A DNA stretch of 10,575 nucleotides from Streptosporangiaceae bacterium (GTDB lineage Bacteria > Actinomycetota > Actinomycetes > Streptosporangiales > Streptosporangiaceae): assembly GCA_030039095.1 (NCBI GenBank), contig JASHQP010000352.1, forward strand, positions 1-10,575. The letters are read 5' to 3'. Position 1 is the first letter of the stretch, and every line of letters starts with the position of its first letter. The notes beneath the pieces are model-generated. The model had not been told where the DNA came from. It saw only the letters and a program-made list of their open reading frames with translations, and made no database searches. Positions 5,759-10,575 of this stretch are shown piece after piece. The position numbers and the translations under genes were made by a program.

Positions 5759-6681
5759 CGCAGACCGTCCAGGTAGCTGCGCAGCCAGGGCACGAACTCC
5801 GGGGCGATGTCCGCGCGGTCGCACGCGTACTGGATCTGGGTGCGCAGGTAGTCGAGCTTGTTTCCGGTGTCGTAGCGGCGGCCGCGGAACAGCACGCCGT
5901 GCACGCCGCCCCCGTCGCGCGAGGCGCCCCGGTCATCCATGGCCAGCGTCCGCAGCGCGTCGGTGAGCTGGATCTCACCGCCCCGGCCCGGCGGGGTATC
6001 GCGCAGCACGTCGAAGATCGCCGGATCGCAGACATAGCGCCCGATGACGATCCAGTTGGACGGCGCTTCCTCCTTGGCCGGCTTCTCGACGAGGTCGGTG
6101 ACGGCCACCACGTCCTCCTCCTCGGTCGGCTTGATCACCGCGACCCCGTAGGCGGACACCTGGTCCGGGTCGACCTCCATCAGCGCGACGATGCTGCCCC
6201 CGTACCGCCTGCGGACCTCGATCATGCGGCGCAGCAGCGGGTCGCGGGCGTCGATCAGGTCATCGCCCAGCAGCACGGCGAACGGCGCGTCCCCGACGTG
6301 CTCGGCGGCACACAGGACGGCGTGACCGAGGCCCTTGGGCGCCCCCTGGCGGACGTAGTACATGTCCGCGAGCTCGCTGGAGGCGCGGATCAGCCGCAGC
6401 CCCTCCTCGTCGCCCTTGGCCCCGAGCACATCCTCGAGCTCGCGGTTGCGGTCGAAGTAGTTCTCGATCGAGACCTTGCCCCGGCCGGTGATCATGAGCA
6501 CGTCGTGCAGCCCGGCCGACACGGCCTCCTCGACCACGTACTGGATCGCCGGGGTGTCGACGACCGGCAGCATCTCCTTGGGCGTCGCCTTGGTCACGGG
6601 CAGGAACCGGGTTCCCAGGCCCGCGGCGGGAATGACGGCCTTGGTGATCTCTTCCTTGGCAGTGGCTGTTTGTTCGGCCAT
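5755..6681 (-). CDS. galU: UTP-glucose-1-phosphate uridylyltransferase
   Basis: GalU makes UDP-glucose from UTP and glucose-1-phosphate, feeding cell-wall and exopolysaccharide synthesis. The 308-residue protein has the nucleotidyltransferase signature [15 protein letters not shown] (14-28) with [19 protein letters not shown] (35-53), the GLGHAV segment (117-122) and the metal-binding VLLGDDLID (137-145). I chose ATG 6681 ([10 protein letters not shown]), which gives normal family length. A longer frame to 6831 would overlap the cyclo-ligase coding region and adds no homologous sequence. It is the first gene of the minus-strand run and divergent from the cyclo-ligase gene, with only 33 bp between them. 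Confidence 0.95.
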   Translation of the reverse strand: MAEQTATAKEEITKAVIPAAGLGTRFLPVTKATPKEMLPVVDTPAIQYVVEEAVSAGLHDVLMITGRGKVSIENYFDRNRELEDVLGAKGDEEGLRLIRASSELADMYYVRQGAPKGLGHAVLCAAEHVGDAPFAVLLGDDLIDARDPLLRRMIEVRRRYGGSIVALMEVDPDQVSAYGVAVIKPTEEEDVVAVTDLVEKPAKEEAPSNWIVIGRYVCDPAIFDVLRDTPPGRGGEIQLTDALRTLAMDDRGASRDGGGVHGVLFRGRRYDTGNKLDYLRTQIQYACDRADIAPEFVPWLRSYLDGLR

Positions 6682-6688
6682 GCTGAGA

Positions 6689-6694
6689 ACCCTA
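6689..6694 (-). promoter_or_regulatory. galU: possible galU -10 element (leaderless start)
   Basis: On the minus strand TAGGGT lies seven bases before the galU ATG, which would put the transcript start at or one base before the start codon. This is the layout of leaderless actinobacterial genes, and no good ribosome binding site precedes the ATG. No convincing -35 is visible. On the plus strand TAACCT (6693-6698) overlaps it and could serve the divergent gene. Confidence 0.35.
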
Positions 6695-6714
6695 ACCTCA
6701 TCCCGGAGGACCCA

Positions 6715-7320
6715 GTGGACCGCACCGACCCCGATGAGGTCGCGCTGCGGTCCCGTAAGATGGCGCTGCGGCGTCAACTGCTCACAAATCGTAACAAGAT
6801 TAACCGCCCGGAACGGGACGCCTCGGCCCACTCGCTCCGGGACGCCGTGCTTTCGCTGCCGGAGATCCAGATGGCGGGGACTGTGGCCGCCTATGTGTCG
6901 GTGGGCAGCGAGCCCGGCACCCGGGGGCTGATCTTCGCGCTCTGGAAGCGCGGGACGTATGTTCTGCTGCCGCTGCTGCGCGGCGACAGCGACCTGGACT
7001 GGGCCTCGTACGAGGGGCCGGACTCGCTGGGCCCGGGACCGCGCGGTCTCCTCGAGCCGACCGAGCCGCCGCGTGGCGTGCCGGCAATAACCAGCGCCGA
7101 CCTGGTGATCGTGCCGGCGCTGGCCGTGGACCGCGGCGGCATGCGGCTCGGCCGGGGCGGCGGGTCCTACGACCGCGCGCTGGCCCGGGTCGGCCCGGCG
7201 ATTCCCACGATCGCGCTGATCTACGACGACGAGCTGCTCGGCGAGGTTCCGGCCGGCCCGCTCGACCAGCCGGTGCGGATGGCGGCACGGCCGGGCGAAG
7301 GAATCACCAGGCTCCGCTAG
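6715..7320 (+). CDS. 5-formyltetrahydrofolate cyclo-ligase
   Basis: The enzyme (MTHFS type) converts 5-formyltetrahydrofolate to 5,10-methenyltetrahydrofolate using ATP. The 201-residue product has an N-terminal basic helix (LRSRKMALRRQLL), an AYVSVGSEPGTRGLI segment (59-73), LLPLLRG (84-90) and the diagnostic VPALAVDRGGMRLGRGGG (133-150) followed by SYDRAL. I chose GTG 6715 because GGAGGA lies four bases upstream and the product has family length; ATG 6759 is a weaker alternative that would remove part of the first helix. The same frame is open far upstream to 5725, but that part is the antisense of galU. The divergent pairing with galU matches M. tuberculosis Rv0992c/Rv0993. Confidence 0.93.
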   Translation: MDRTDPDEVALRSRKMALRRQLLTNRNKINRPERDASAHSLRDAVLSLPEIQMAGTVAAYVSVGSEPGTRGLIFALWKRGTYVLLPLLRGDSDLDWASYEGPDSLGPGPRGLLEPTEPPRGVPAITSADLVIVPALAVDRGGMRLGRGGGSYDRALARVGPAIPTIALIYDDELLGEVPAGPLDQPVRMAARPGEGITRLR

Positions 7321-7327
7321 CTGTTGC

Positions 7328-7333
7328 TACCAT
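7328..7333 (+). promoter_or_regulatory. possible -10 of the Ruc-like gene
   Basis: TACCAT fits the TANNNT pattern and would place the transcript start near 7340, inside the left arm of the CIRCE-like element. No clear -35 is seen 17-18 bases upstream, where the end of the cyclo-ligase gene lies. Confidence 0.35.
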
Positions 7334-7360
7334 TTAGCAGTTGCACGCGGCGAGTGCTAG
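7334..7360 (+). promoter_or_regulatory. CIRCE-like element (HrcA operator)
   Basis: TTAGCAGTT (7334-7342), nine bases, then GAGTGCTAG (7352-7360). The CIRCE consensus is TTAGCACTC-N9-GAGTGCTAA, so the right arm matches 8 of 9 positions, the left arm 7 of 9, and the spacer is exactly nine. It lies between the cyclo-ligase stop and the ribosome binding site of the Ruc-like gene, the usual place for HrcA to block chaperone transcripts. M. tuberculosis Ruc (Rv0991c) is co-regulated with the hsp60 and hsp70 chaperone genes, which agrees. Confidence 0.75.
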
Positions 7361-7377
7361 CCGCAGAGGGAGGAACT

Positions 7378-7752
7378 GTGCCGACGTATCAGTACGCCTG
7401 CACCGATTGCGCAGATCGGCTCGAAGTGGTGCAGAAGTTCACTGACGACCCGCTGACGGTGTGCCCGACATGCGGTGGCAAGCTGCGCAAGGTCTTCTCC
7501 CCGGTCGGCATTGTGTTCAAGGGATCCGGCTTCTACCGGACCGACAGCCGCGCCAGCCAGAAGAGCTCCGAGCCCGCCGGCGCCTCGGCGAACGGCTCGT
7601 CGGACGGCAAGAAGGCCGACGCCACAACCTCGTCGAGCGACAAGTCCTCCAGCAACGGCGACAAGAAGTCCGGGGAGAAAGCCTCCTCCTCCTCCTCCTC
7701 GTCTTCTTCTTCTTCTTCCTCCTCGTCTTCGTCGGGCTCGAAGGTCGCCTGA
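7378..7752 (+). CDS. ruc: FmdB-type zinc-ribbon protein, Ruc-like redox chaperone
   Basis: The 124-residue protein starts with the FmdB regulatory-domain zinc ribbon: MPTYQYACTDC (Cys 8, 11), VVQKFTDDPL, CPTC (Cys 29, 32), and KVFSPVGIVFKGSGFYRTDS. Residues 60-124 are low-complexity Ser/Lys/Gly and end in a run of 17 serines. In M. tuberculosis the protein at this place (Rv0991c, Ruc) is a chaperone activated by oxidation of its zinc cysteines, with a disordered C-terminus, working with DnaK. Gene position, domain layout and the CIRCE-like site upstream all support orthology. GTG 7378 follows GAGGGAGGA closely. The family name FmdB comes from an old formamidase-regulator annotation and does not describe the function. 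The tail length may be specific to this strain. Confidence 0.88.
   Translation: MPTYQYACTDCADRLEVVQKFTDDPLTVCPTCGGKLRKVFSPVGIVFKGSGFYRTDSRASQKSSEPAGASANGSSDGKKADATTSSSDKSSSNGDKKSGEKASSSSSSSSSSSSSSSSSGSKVA
7684..7734 (+). repeat. TCN trinucleotide tract encoding 17 serines
   Basis: Seventeen consecutive serine codons: TCC five times, TCG, TCT five times, TCC twice, then TCG, TCT, TCG, TCG. The pure TCC and TCT runs could slip during replication in whole codons. TCT is a rare serine codon in such GC-rich genomes, so the TCT block points to repeat expansion more than to codon selection. Confidence 0.9.
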
Positions 7753-7758
7753 CCTGCC

Positions 7759-8568
7759 GTGGCCGGGGATCTGGCCAGCATCGGCGTCATCGGCGGTTCC
7801 GGACTGTATGAGTTCCTCGACGGCTCCGAGGAAATGGTGGTCGAGACGCCGTTCGGCCTCCCGAGCGATCCGCTGACCATCGGGGAGGCCGCCGGCCGCC
7901 GGGTCGCGTTCGTCCCGCGGCACGGCCGCGGTCACCGGTACCCGCCGCACCGCATCCCGTACCGCGCGAACCTGTGGGCGCTGCGCTCCGTCGGCGTCCG
8001 CCAGGTGCTCGCGCCCAGCGCCGTGGGCTCGCTGACCACGAGCTACGGCCCCGGAACGCTGGCCGTGCCCGACCAGCTCGCGGACCGGACCTCGGGCCGG
8101 GTGCAGACGTTCTACGACGACGGCAGCGCGGTGCACGTCCCGTTCGCCGACCCGTACTGCCCGGTCGGCCGGTCCACCGCGATCGCCGCCTCCCGGTCCC
8201 TGGGATGGGAGCCGGTGGAGGATGGCACGCTCGTGATCATCGAGGGCCCGCGGTTCTCGACCCGGGCCGAGTCACGCTGGTACGCCGCGCAAGGCTGGAC
8301 CCTGGTCGGCATGACCGGTCTGCCCGAGGCCGTTCTGGCCCGCGAGCTTGCGCTCTGCTACACGACGATCGCCCTGGTCACCGACACCGACGCGGGGATC
8401 GAGGAGGGCGAGGGGGTCACCCAGGCCGAGGTGTTCCGGGTGTTCGCCGAGAACATCGGCCGGCTCAGGGACGTGCTCATGAAGGTCATCGCCGACCTGC
8501 CCGGCGACCGCGCCTGCCCCTGCCCGCACGCCCTTGACGGCATCACGCTCCCCTTCGACCACCCCTGA
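7759..8568 (+). CDS. mtnP: 5'-methylthioadenosine phosphorylase
   Basis: The enzyme splits methylthioadenosine with phosphate into adenine and methylthioribose-1-phosphate. The 269-residue protein has the purine-nucleoside-phosphorylase-like motifs: IGVIGGSGLYE (8-18), RHGRGHRYPPHRIPYRANLW (54-73), the GSL phosphate/ribose loop (90-92), VPDQLADRT (103-111), EGPRFSTRAE (162-171), MTGLPEAVLARE (185-196), and ALVTDTDAG (205-213). The two Asp residues (209, 211) are the adenine-selecting ones of the MTAP branch, where guanine/hypoxanthine enzymes have Asn. The C-terminus CPCPHALDG is typical of bacterial members. AVGSL replaces the common ACGSL. The start GTG 7759 is six bases after the upstream stop without its own clear ribosome binding site, so coupling is likely. 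Confidence 0.88.
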   Translation: MAGDLASIGVIGGSGLYEFLDGSEEMVVETPFGLPSDPLTIGEAAGRRVAFVPRHGRGHRYPPHRIPYRANLWALRSVGVRQVLAPSAVGSLTTSYGPGTLAVPDQLADRTSGRVQTFYDDGSAVHVPFADPYCPVGRSTAIAASRSLGWEPVEDGTLVIIEGPRFSTRAESRWYAAQGWTLVGMTGLPEAVLARELALCYTTIALVTDTDAGIEEGEGVTQAEVFRVFAENIGRLRDVLMKVIADLPGDRACPCPHALDGITLPFDHP

Positions 8569-8572
8569 CACC

Positions 8573-8675
8573 CGCGCCCCTCTCTCGGCCCCGCGCCCCT
8601 CTCTCGGCCCTGCGCCCCTCTCTCGGCCCTGCGCCCCTCTCTCGGCCACGCGCCCCTCTCTCGGCCACGCGCCCC
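8573..8675 (+). repeat. tandem array of a 19-bp C-rich unit
   Basis: Five full copies of CGCGCCCCTCTCTCGGCCC start at 8573, 8592, 8611, 8630 and 8649, with a partial sixth ending near 8675. The inner 17 bases (GCGCCCCTCTCTCGGCC) are identical in all five; only the first base (C or T) and the last (C or A) vary. The array begins four bases after the methylthioadenosine phosphorylase stop. Since 19 is not a multiple of three, it does not code for a repeated peptide. No spacers separate the copies. Confidence 0.97.
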
Positions 8676-8702
8676 CGTGACCTTCCGGCGCAGTTTGCGG
8701 AC

Positions 8703-8723
8703 GCTGGCGGCTGTTCTGCCAGC
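8703..8723. other. small inverted repeat between the array and the CGNR gene
   Basis: GCTGGC (8703-8708) pairs with GCCAGC (8718-8723) across a 9-base loop. No T-run follows. It could be a weak terminator for the phosphorylase transcript. The rest of 8676-8782 shows no other structure I can support. Confidence 0.3.
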
Positions 8724-8782
8724 CCCGCGCGACCACAAAGCACCTGGTGCCACTCTCGCTCCGCATCTCGCGAACTTTTGCG

Positions 8783-8811
8783 TTGATGTAATGGGTTGAA
8801 CCTATTACAGT
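8783..8811 (+). promoter_or_regulatory. probable promoter of the CGNR-EamA operon
   Basis: TTGATG (8783-8788) and TACAGT (8806-8811) are 17 bases apart and fit the housekeeping -35/-10 pattern. Transcription would start near 8818, directly at the GTG at 8819, which suggests a leaderless message. The 23-bp palindrome lies across the spacer and overlaps both boxes. Confidence 0.55.
8787..8809. promoter_or_regulatory. 23-bp palindromic operator
   Basis: TGTAATGGGTT (8787-8797) faces AACCTATTACA (8799-8809) around a central G, and 10 of 11 positions are complementary. It is AT-rich in a GC-rich setting and fills the spacer of the promoter for the CGNR regulator. A dimeric repressor bound here would block RNA polymerase; the CGNR protein itself is the natural candidate. 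No second copy is seen in the window. Confidence 0.75.
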
Positions 8812-8818
8812 GAGGGCC

Positions 8819-9433
8819 GTGGGTGGCAGCAGGGCGGCGAGGACGGCTGACGGCGATGCGTTCCGGTTCCGGGCGGGCCGGATCAGCCTGGACCTCTGCT
8901 CGACTCTGCTGTGGCGGCACACGCGACCCGTCGAGCAGTTGCGTTCGCCGGCCGATCTGGCGCGCTGGCGCTACGAAGCCGGACTAGGGCAAGGCCCGCA
9001 CCCGCCGACCGAGGCAGACGTGGCGGAAGCCCGCAGGCTGCGGGAGGCCATCTACGGGCTGCTCAGTGCGCATATCCGTGGCGCCCGGCTGCCTGCCCGC
9101 GACGTGGCCACGGTGAACGCGGCCGCTCGTCACCCCTGCCGCATACCGAGCCTTGGCCCGCGGGGCGAGTTGCGCCATGACGCCGGCGAACCGCTCACGG
9201 CCGCGCTGTCTGCCGTGTCACGGGACGCGATCGAGCTGATCTCCGGCCCATGGTCAGGCCGGATACGCGAGTGTGCGGCCGCGGACTGCGCGTTCTTGTT
9301 CGTCGACACTTCCAGATCCGGCATCAGGCGCTGGTGCGCGATGAACCGCTGTGGCAACCGCGAGCACGTGCGCAAACACCGCTCCCGGACTGATCTGCCT
9401 CACGACGCAACGCCGGAACCGGCGCGGCCGTGA
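8819..9433 (+). CDS. CGNR zinc-finger regulator (ABATE domain)
   Basis: The N-terminal part is the ABATE domain (FRFRAGRISLDLCSTLLWR, then RSPADLARWRYEAGLG, and a helix with EARRLREAIYGLL). The C-terminus is the CGNR zinc finger: CAAADCAFLFVDTSRSGIRR, then WCAMNRCGNREHVRKHR, with paired cysteines CX4C and CX4C that should bind zinc. These proteins are believed to be transcription regulators and commonly neighbour transporter genes; ligands are mostly unknown. Starts at GTG 8819 and GTG 8810 are both in frame. I prefer 8819 (204 residues) because the predicted promoter would start the message there, while 8810 overlaps the -10. Its stop overlaps the transporter start in GTGA. Confidence 0.88.
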   Translation: MGGSRAARTADGDAFRFRAGRISLDLCSTLLWRHTRPVEQLRSPADLARWRYEAGLGQGPHPPTEADVAEARRLREAIYGLLSAHIRGARLPARDVATVNAAARHPCRIPSLGPRGELRHDAGEPLTAALSAVSRDAIELISGPWSGRIRECAAADCAFLFVDTSRSGIRRWCAMNRCGNREHVRKHRSRTDLPHDATPEPARP

Positions 9434-10437
9434 CAGGCGGCGGACAGAGGCCCCCTGCCAGCCTCGCCGTGGCCACCCCGGCTTCATCGCGTGGTCCGCG
9501 AGCCCGGTGGACCGATGGGCTGCTGCTCGGCGCAGCGGGTGTTGTCGGCTTCAGCGGCACGGCACCGGCCACGCGCGTCGCGGCGCCGGTGTTCGGCCCG
9601 GTCACGCTTACATTCGCGCGGGTCGTCATCGCCGCGGTGCTGGGCGCGGTCACGCTGGCGATCGGCGGTCGTCTGCGCTGGCCCGGCCGCCGCCACGTCG
9701 CGGCCCTGCTCGCGATGGGCCTCGGGCTTGCCGTCGGCTACCCGCTCTTTCTCGCTTTGGCGGTGCAGAGGGTCCCCGCCAGCCACGTAGCCGTGGACAT
9801 CGCCCTGATCCCGGCTGCCACGGCGGTTCTCGCGGCTGCCCGGAATCGAGAGCGCCTGCCGTTCGTGTTCTGGCTCGCCTGCCTGACCGGCCTGGCCGCA
9901 GTGATCGGCTATGACCTGCTGACCGGCGGTGGCATCGCTGCTCGCACCGAAGACCTGTGGCTGGCTGCGGCTGTGCTCTCCTGCGCCGTCGGATATGTCG
10001 AAGGCGCCCGGGTGTCCAGGCGCATCGGAGCCACCGCCGCGCTGTGCTGGGCGATGATTCTGCTGGTTCCGGCGGCAGTGCCACTGCTGCTCGCTGGGGC
10101 GCTGACGCGTCCCGAAACCCCGATTTCCGCCTCTGCGTGGGTCGGCCTTGCCTACGTCGGCGTCATCAGCATGTTCGTGGCCTCACTGGCCTGGTATCGA
10201 GGCCTGGCAGCCGGAGGCACCGCGCGGATCGGCCAGCTCAACCTCGCCCAGACCTTCCTGGCCGTCGGCTGGTCGGTGCTGCTGCTCGGCGAGCACATCA
10301 CCTGGGCCGTCCCGGTGACCGCGGGGATCGTGCTGTGCTGCATGGCGGTATGCCTACGCAGCGCACCTGCGCACGGCGGCGGCGCCGGCTCACAGCCCCA
10401 GGCTTCCGAGGACTGGCCCAGCGCCGCGCCTCGGTGA
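9430..10437 (+). CDS. EamA-family (DMT) membrane transporter
   Basis: The 335-residue protein has about ten hydrophobic segments in two halves, the EamA repeat pattern. The first half includes LLLGAAGVVGFSGTAPATRV, with the usual early helix, FARVVIAAVLGAVTLAI, and a loop reading FLALAVQRVPASHVAV. The second half ends LNLAQTFLAVGWSVLLLGE followed by a last helix, VPVTAGIVLCCMAVCLR. Drug/metabolite transporters of this family export amino acids, metabolites or drugs; the substrate cannot be read from sequence. GTG 9430 overlaps the CGNR stop by four bases, so the two are co-translated and the regulator probably controls this exporter. The N-terminus (about 27 residues) and the C-terminal tail are hydrophilic and probably disordered. 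Confidence 0.9.
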   Translation: MTGGGQRPPASLAVATPASSRGPRARWTDGLLLGAAGVVGFSGTAPATRVAAPVFGPVTLTFARVVIAAVLGAVTLAIGGRLRWPGRRHVAALLAMGLGLAVGYPLFLALAVQRVPASHVAVDIALIPAATAVLAAARNRERLPFVFWLACLTGLAAVIGYDLLTGGGIAARTEDLWLAAAVLSCAVGYVEGARVSRRIGATAALCWAMILLVPAAVPLLLAGALTRPETPISASAWVGLAYVGVISMFVASLAWYRGLAAGGTARIGQLNLAQTFLAVGWSVLLLGEHITWAVPVTAGIVLCCMAVCLRSAPAHGGGAGSQPQASEDWPSAAPR

Positions 10438-10461
10438 GCGGCGGGATCGCTGCTGACCGGT

Positions 10462-10467
10462 TAGGCT
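10462..10467 (+). promoter_or_regulatory. possible -10 of the tRNA-Arg promoter
   Basis: TAGGCT fits TANNNT and is a common -10 in actinobacterial RNA promoters. It would start the transcript about 28 bases before the tRNA. A matching -35 is not visible at 17 bases upstream, so this is tentative. Confidence 0.3.
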
Positions 10468-10501
10468 TGGGTCGCCAGCAGGTTTGGCCCTGGCCAGGTT
10501 G

Positions 10502-10574
10502 GCCCCGATAGCTCAGCGGATAGAGCAACTGCCTCCTAAGCAGTAGGTCGCGCGTTCGAGTCGCGCTCGGGGCG
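10502..10574 (+). tRNA. tRNA-Arg (anticodon CCT)
   Basis: A complete 73-base cloverleaf. The acceptor stem is GCCCCGA/TCGGGGC. The D arm is GCTC/GAGC. The anticodon stem is ACTGC/GCAGT with loop CTCCTAA, which gives anticodon CCT and reads AGG. The T arm is GCGCG-TTCGAGT-CGCGC and the discriminator is G. The window ends one base later, so whether CCA is encoded cannot be seen. Genes of this tRNA are common insertion targets for integrative elements in bacteria. Confidence 0.96.
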
Positions 10575-10575
10575 C

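Noticed and set aside
4524..6035. Minus-strand open frame joined to the front of moaC
   Set aside because: It is an Arg/Ala/Gly-rich reading of moeA and galU in a shifted frame. MoaC is complete from GTG 4523 at normal family length.
5725..6714. Plus-strand frame open upstream of the cyclo-ligase start
   Set aside because: It runs antisense to moeA/galU, has no family-like sequence, and the cyclo-ligase has a clear ribosome binding site and GTG at 6715. Long open antisense frames are expected in DNA with strong third-position GC.
7357..8136. Minus-strand frame with an acidic or Arg/Gly-rich run opposite the serine tract
   Set aside because: It is the complement of the serine codons and the phosphorylase gene, without family resemblance.
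8573..8675. CRISPR array
   Set aside because: The 19-bp units follow one another with no spacers and no cas genes are near; it is a simple tandem repeat.
8272..8922. Minus-strand frame with Arg/Gly/Glu repeats over the tandem array
   Set aside because: It is the array read in three successive frames (19 is not a multiple of 3), antisense to the phosphorylase end; no start signal supports it.

Overview
The window is very GC-rich DNA with GTG starts, sparse T-rich terminators and actinobacterial family markers: DUF397, DUF5753, the CGNR/ABATE family, and a SepX/GlpR membrane protein beside a gephyrin-like MoeA. It most likely comes from a filamentous or related actinomycete chromosome. I cannot name the genus.

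Three zones are visible. (1) Positions 1 to about 1510 are accessory debris: a 3' fragment of an unidentified minus-strand gene, a Nudix hydrolase without its 5' end, an intact DUF397 gene, the tail of its DUF5753 regulator, an internal piece of a second Nudix gene, and the last part of a tyrosine-recombinase integrase that still has its nucleophile tyrosine. The integrase remnant ends 34 bp from the 3' end of a tRNA-Ala(CGC) gene, which suggests the edge of a decayed tRNA-integrated element. (2) Positions 1545 to 8568 are a conserved chromosomal block. On the minus strand, galU, moeA/glp, moaC and mogA form one run with 4-base start/stop overlaps, followed by a RimJ-type acetyltransferase, sepX/glpR and the tRNA. 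Divergent from galU on the plus strand are 5-formyltetrahydrofolate cyclo-ligase, a serine-tailed FmdB-type zinc protein (ortholog of M. tuberculosis Ruc, Rv0991c) and a 5'-methylthioadenosine phosphorylase. The order matches the M. tuberculosis Rv0991c-Rv0996 region, except that moaC and mogA sit between moeA and rimJ. (3) Positions 8569 to 10575 hold a 19-bp tandem repeat array, a palindromic operator, a translationally coupled CGNR regulator/EamA transporter pair, and a tRNA-Arg(CCT) at the right edge.

The block combines cell division (SepX/GlpR and the gephyrin-like protein), molybdenum cofactor synthesis (MoaC, MogA, MoeA), nucleotide-sugar supply (GalU), folate and methylthioadenosine salvage, and redox/heat protein quality control. 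The clearest regulatory sites are a CIRCE-like HrcA operator in front of the Ruc-like gene, and a 10-of-11 palindrome placed inside the probable leaderless promoter of the CGNR gene. No stretch longer than about 300 bases lacks a gene or gene remnant.
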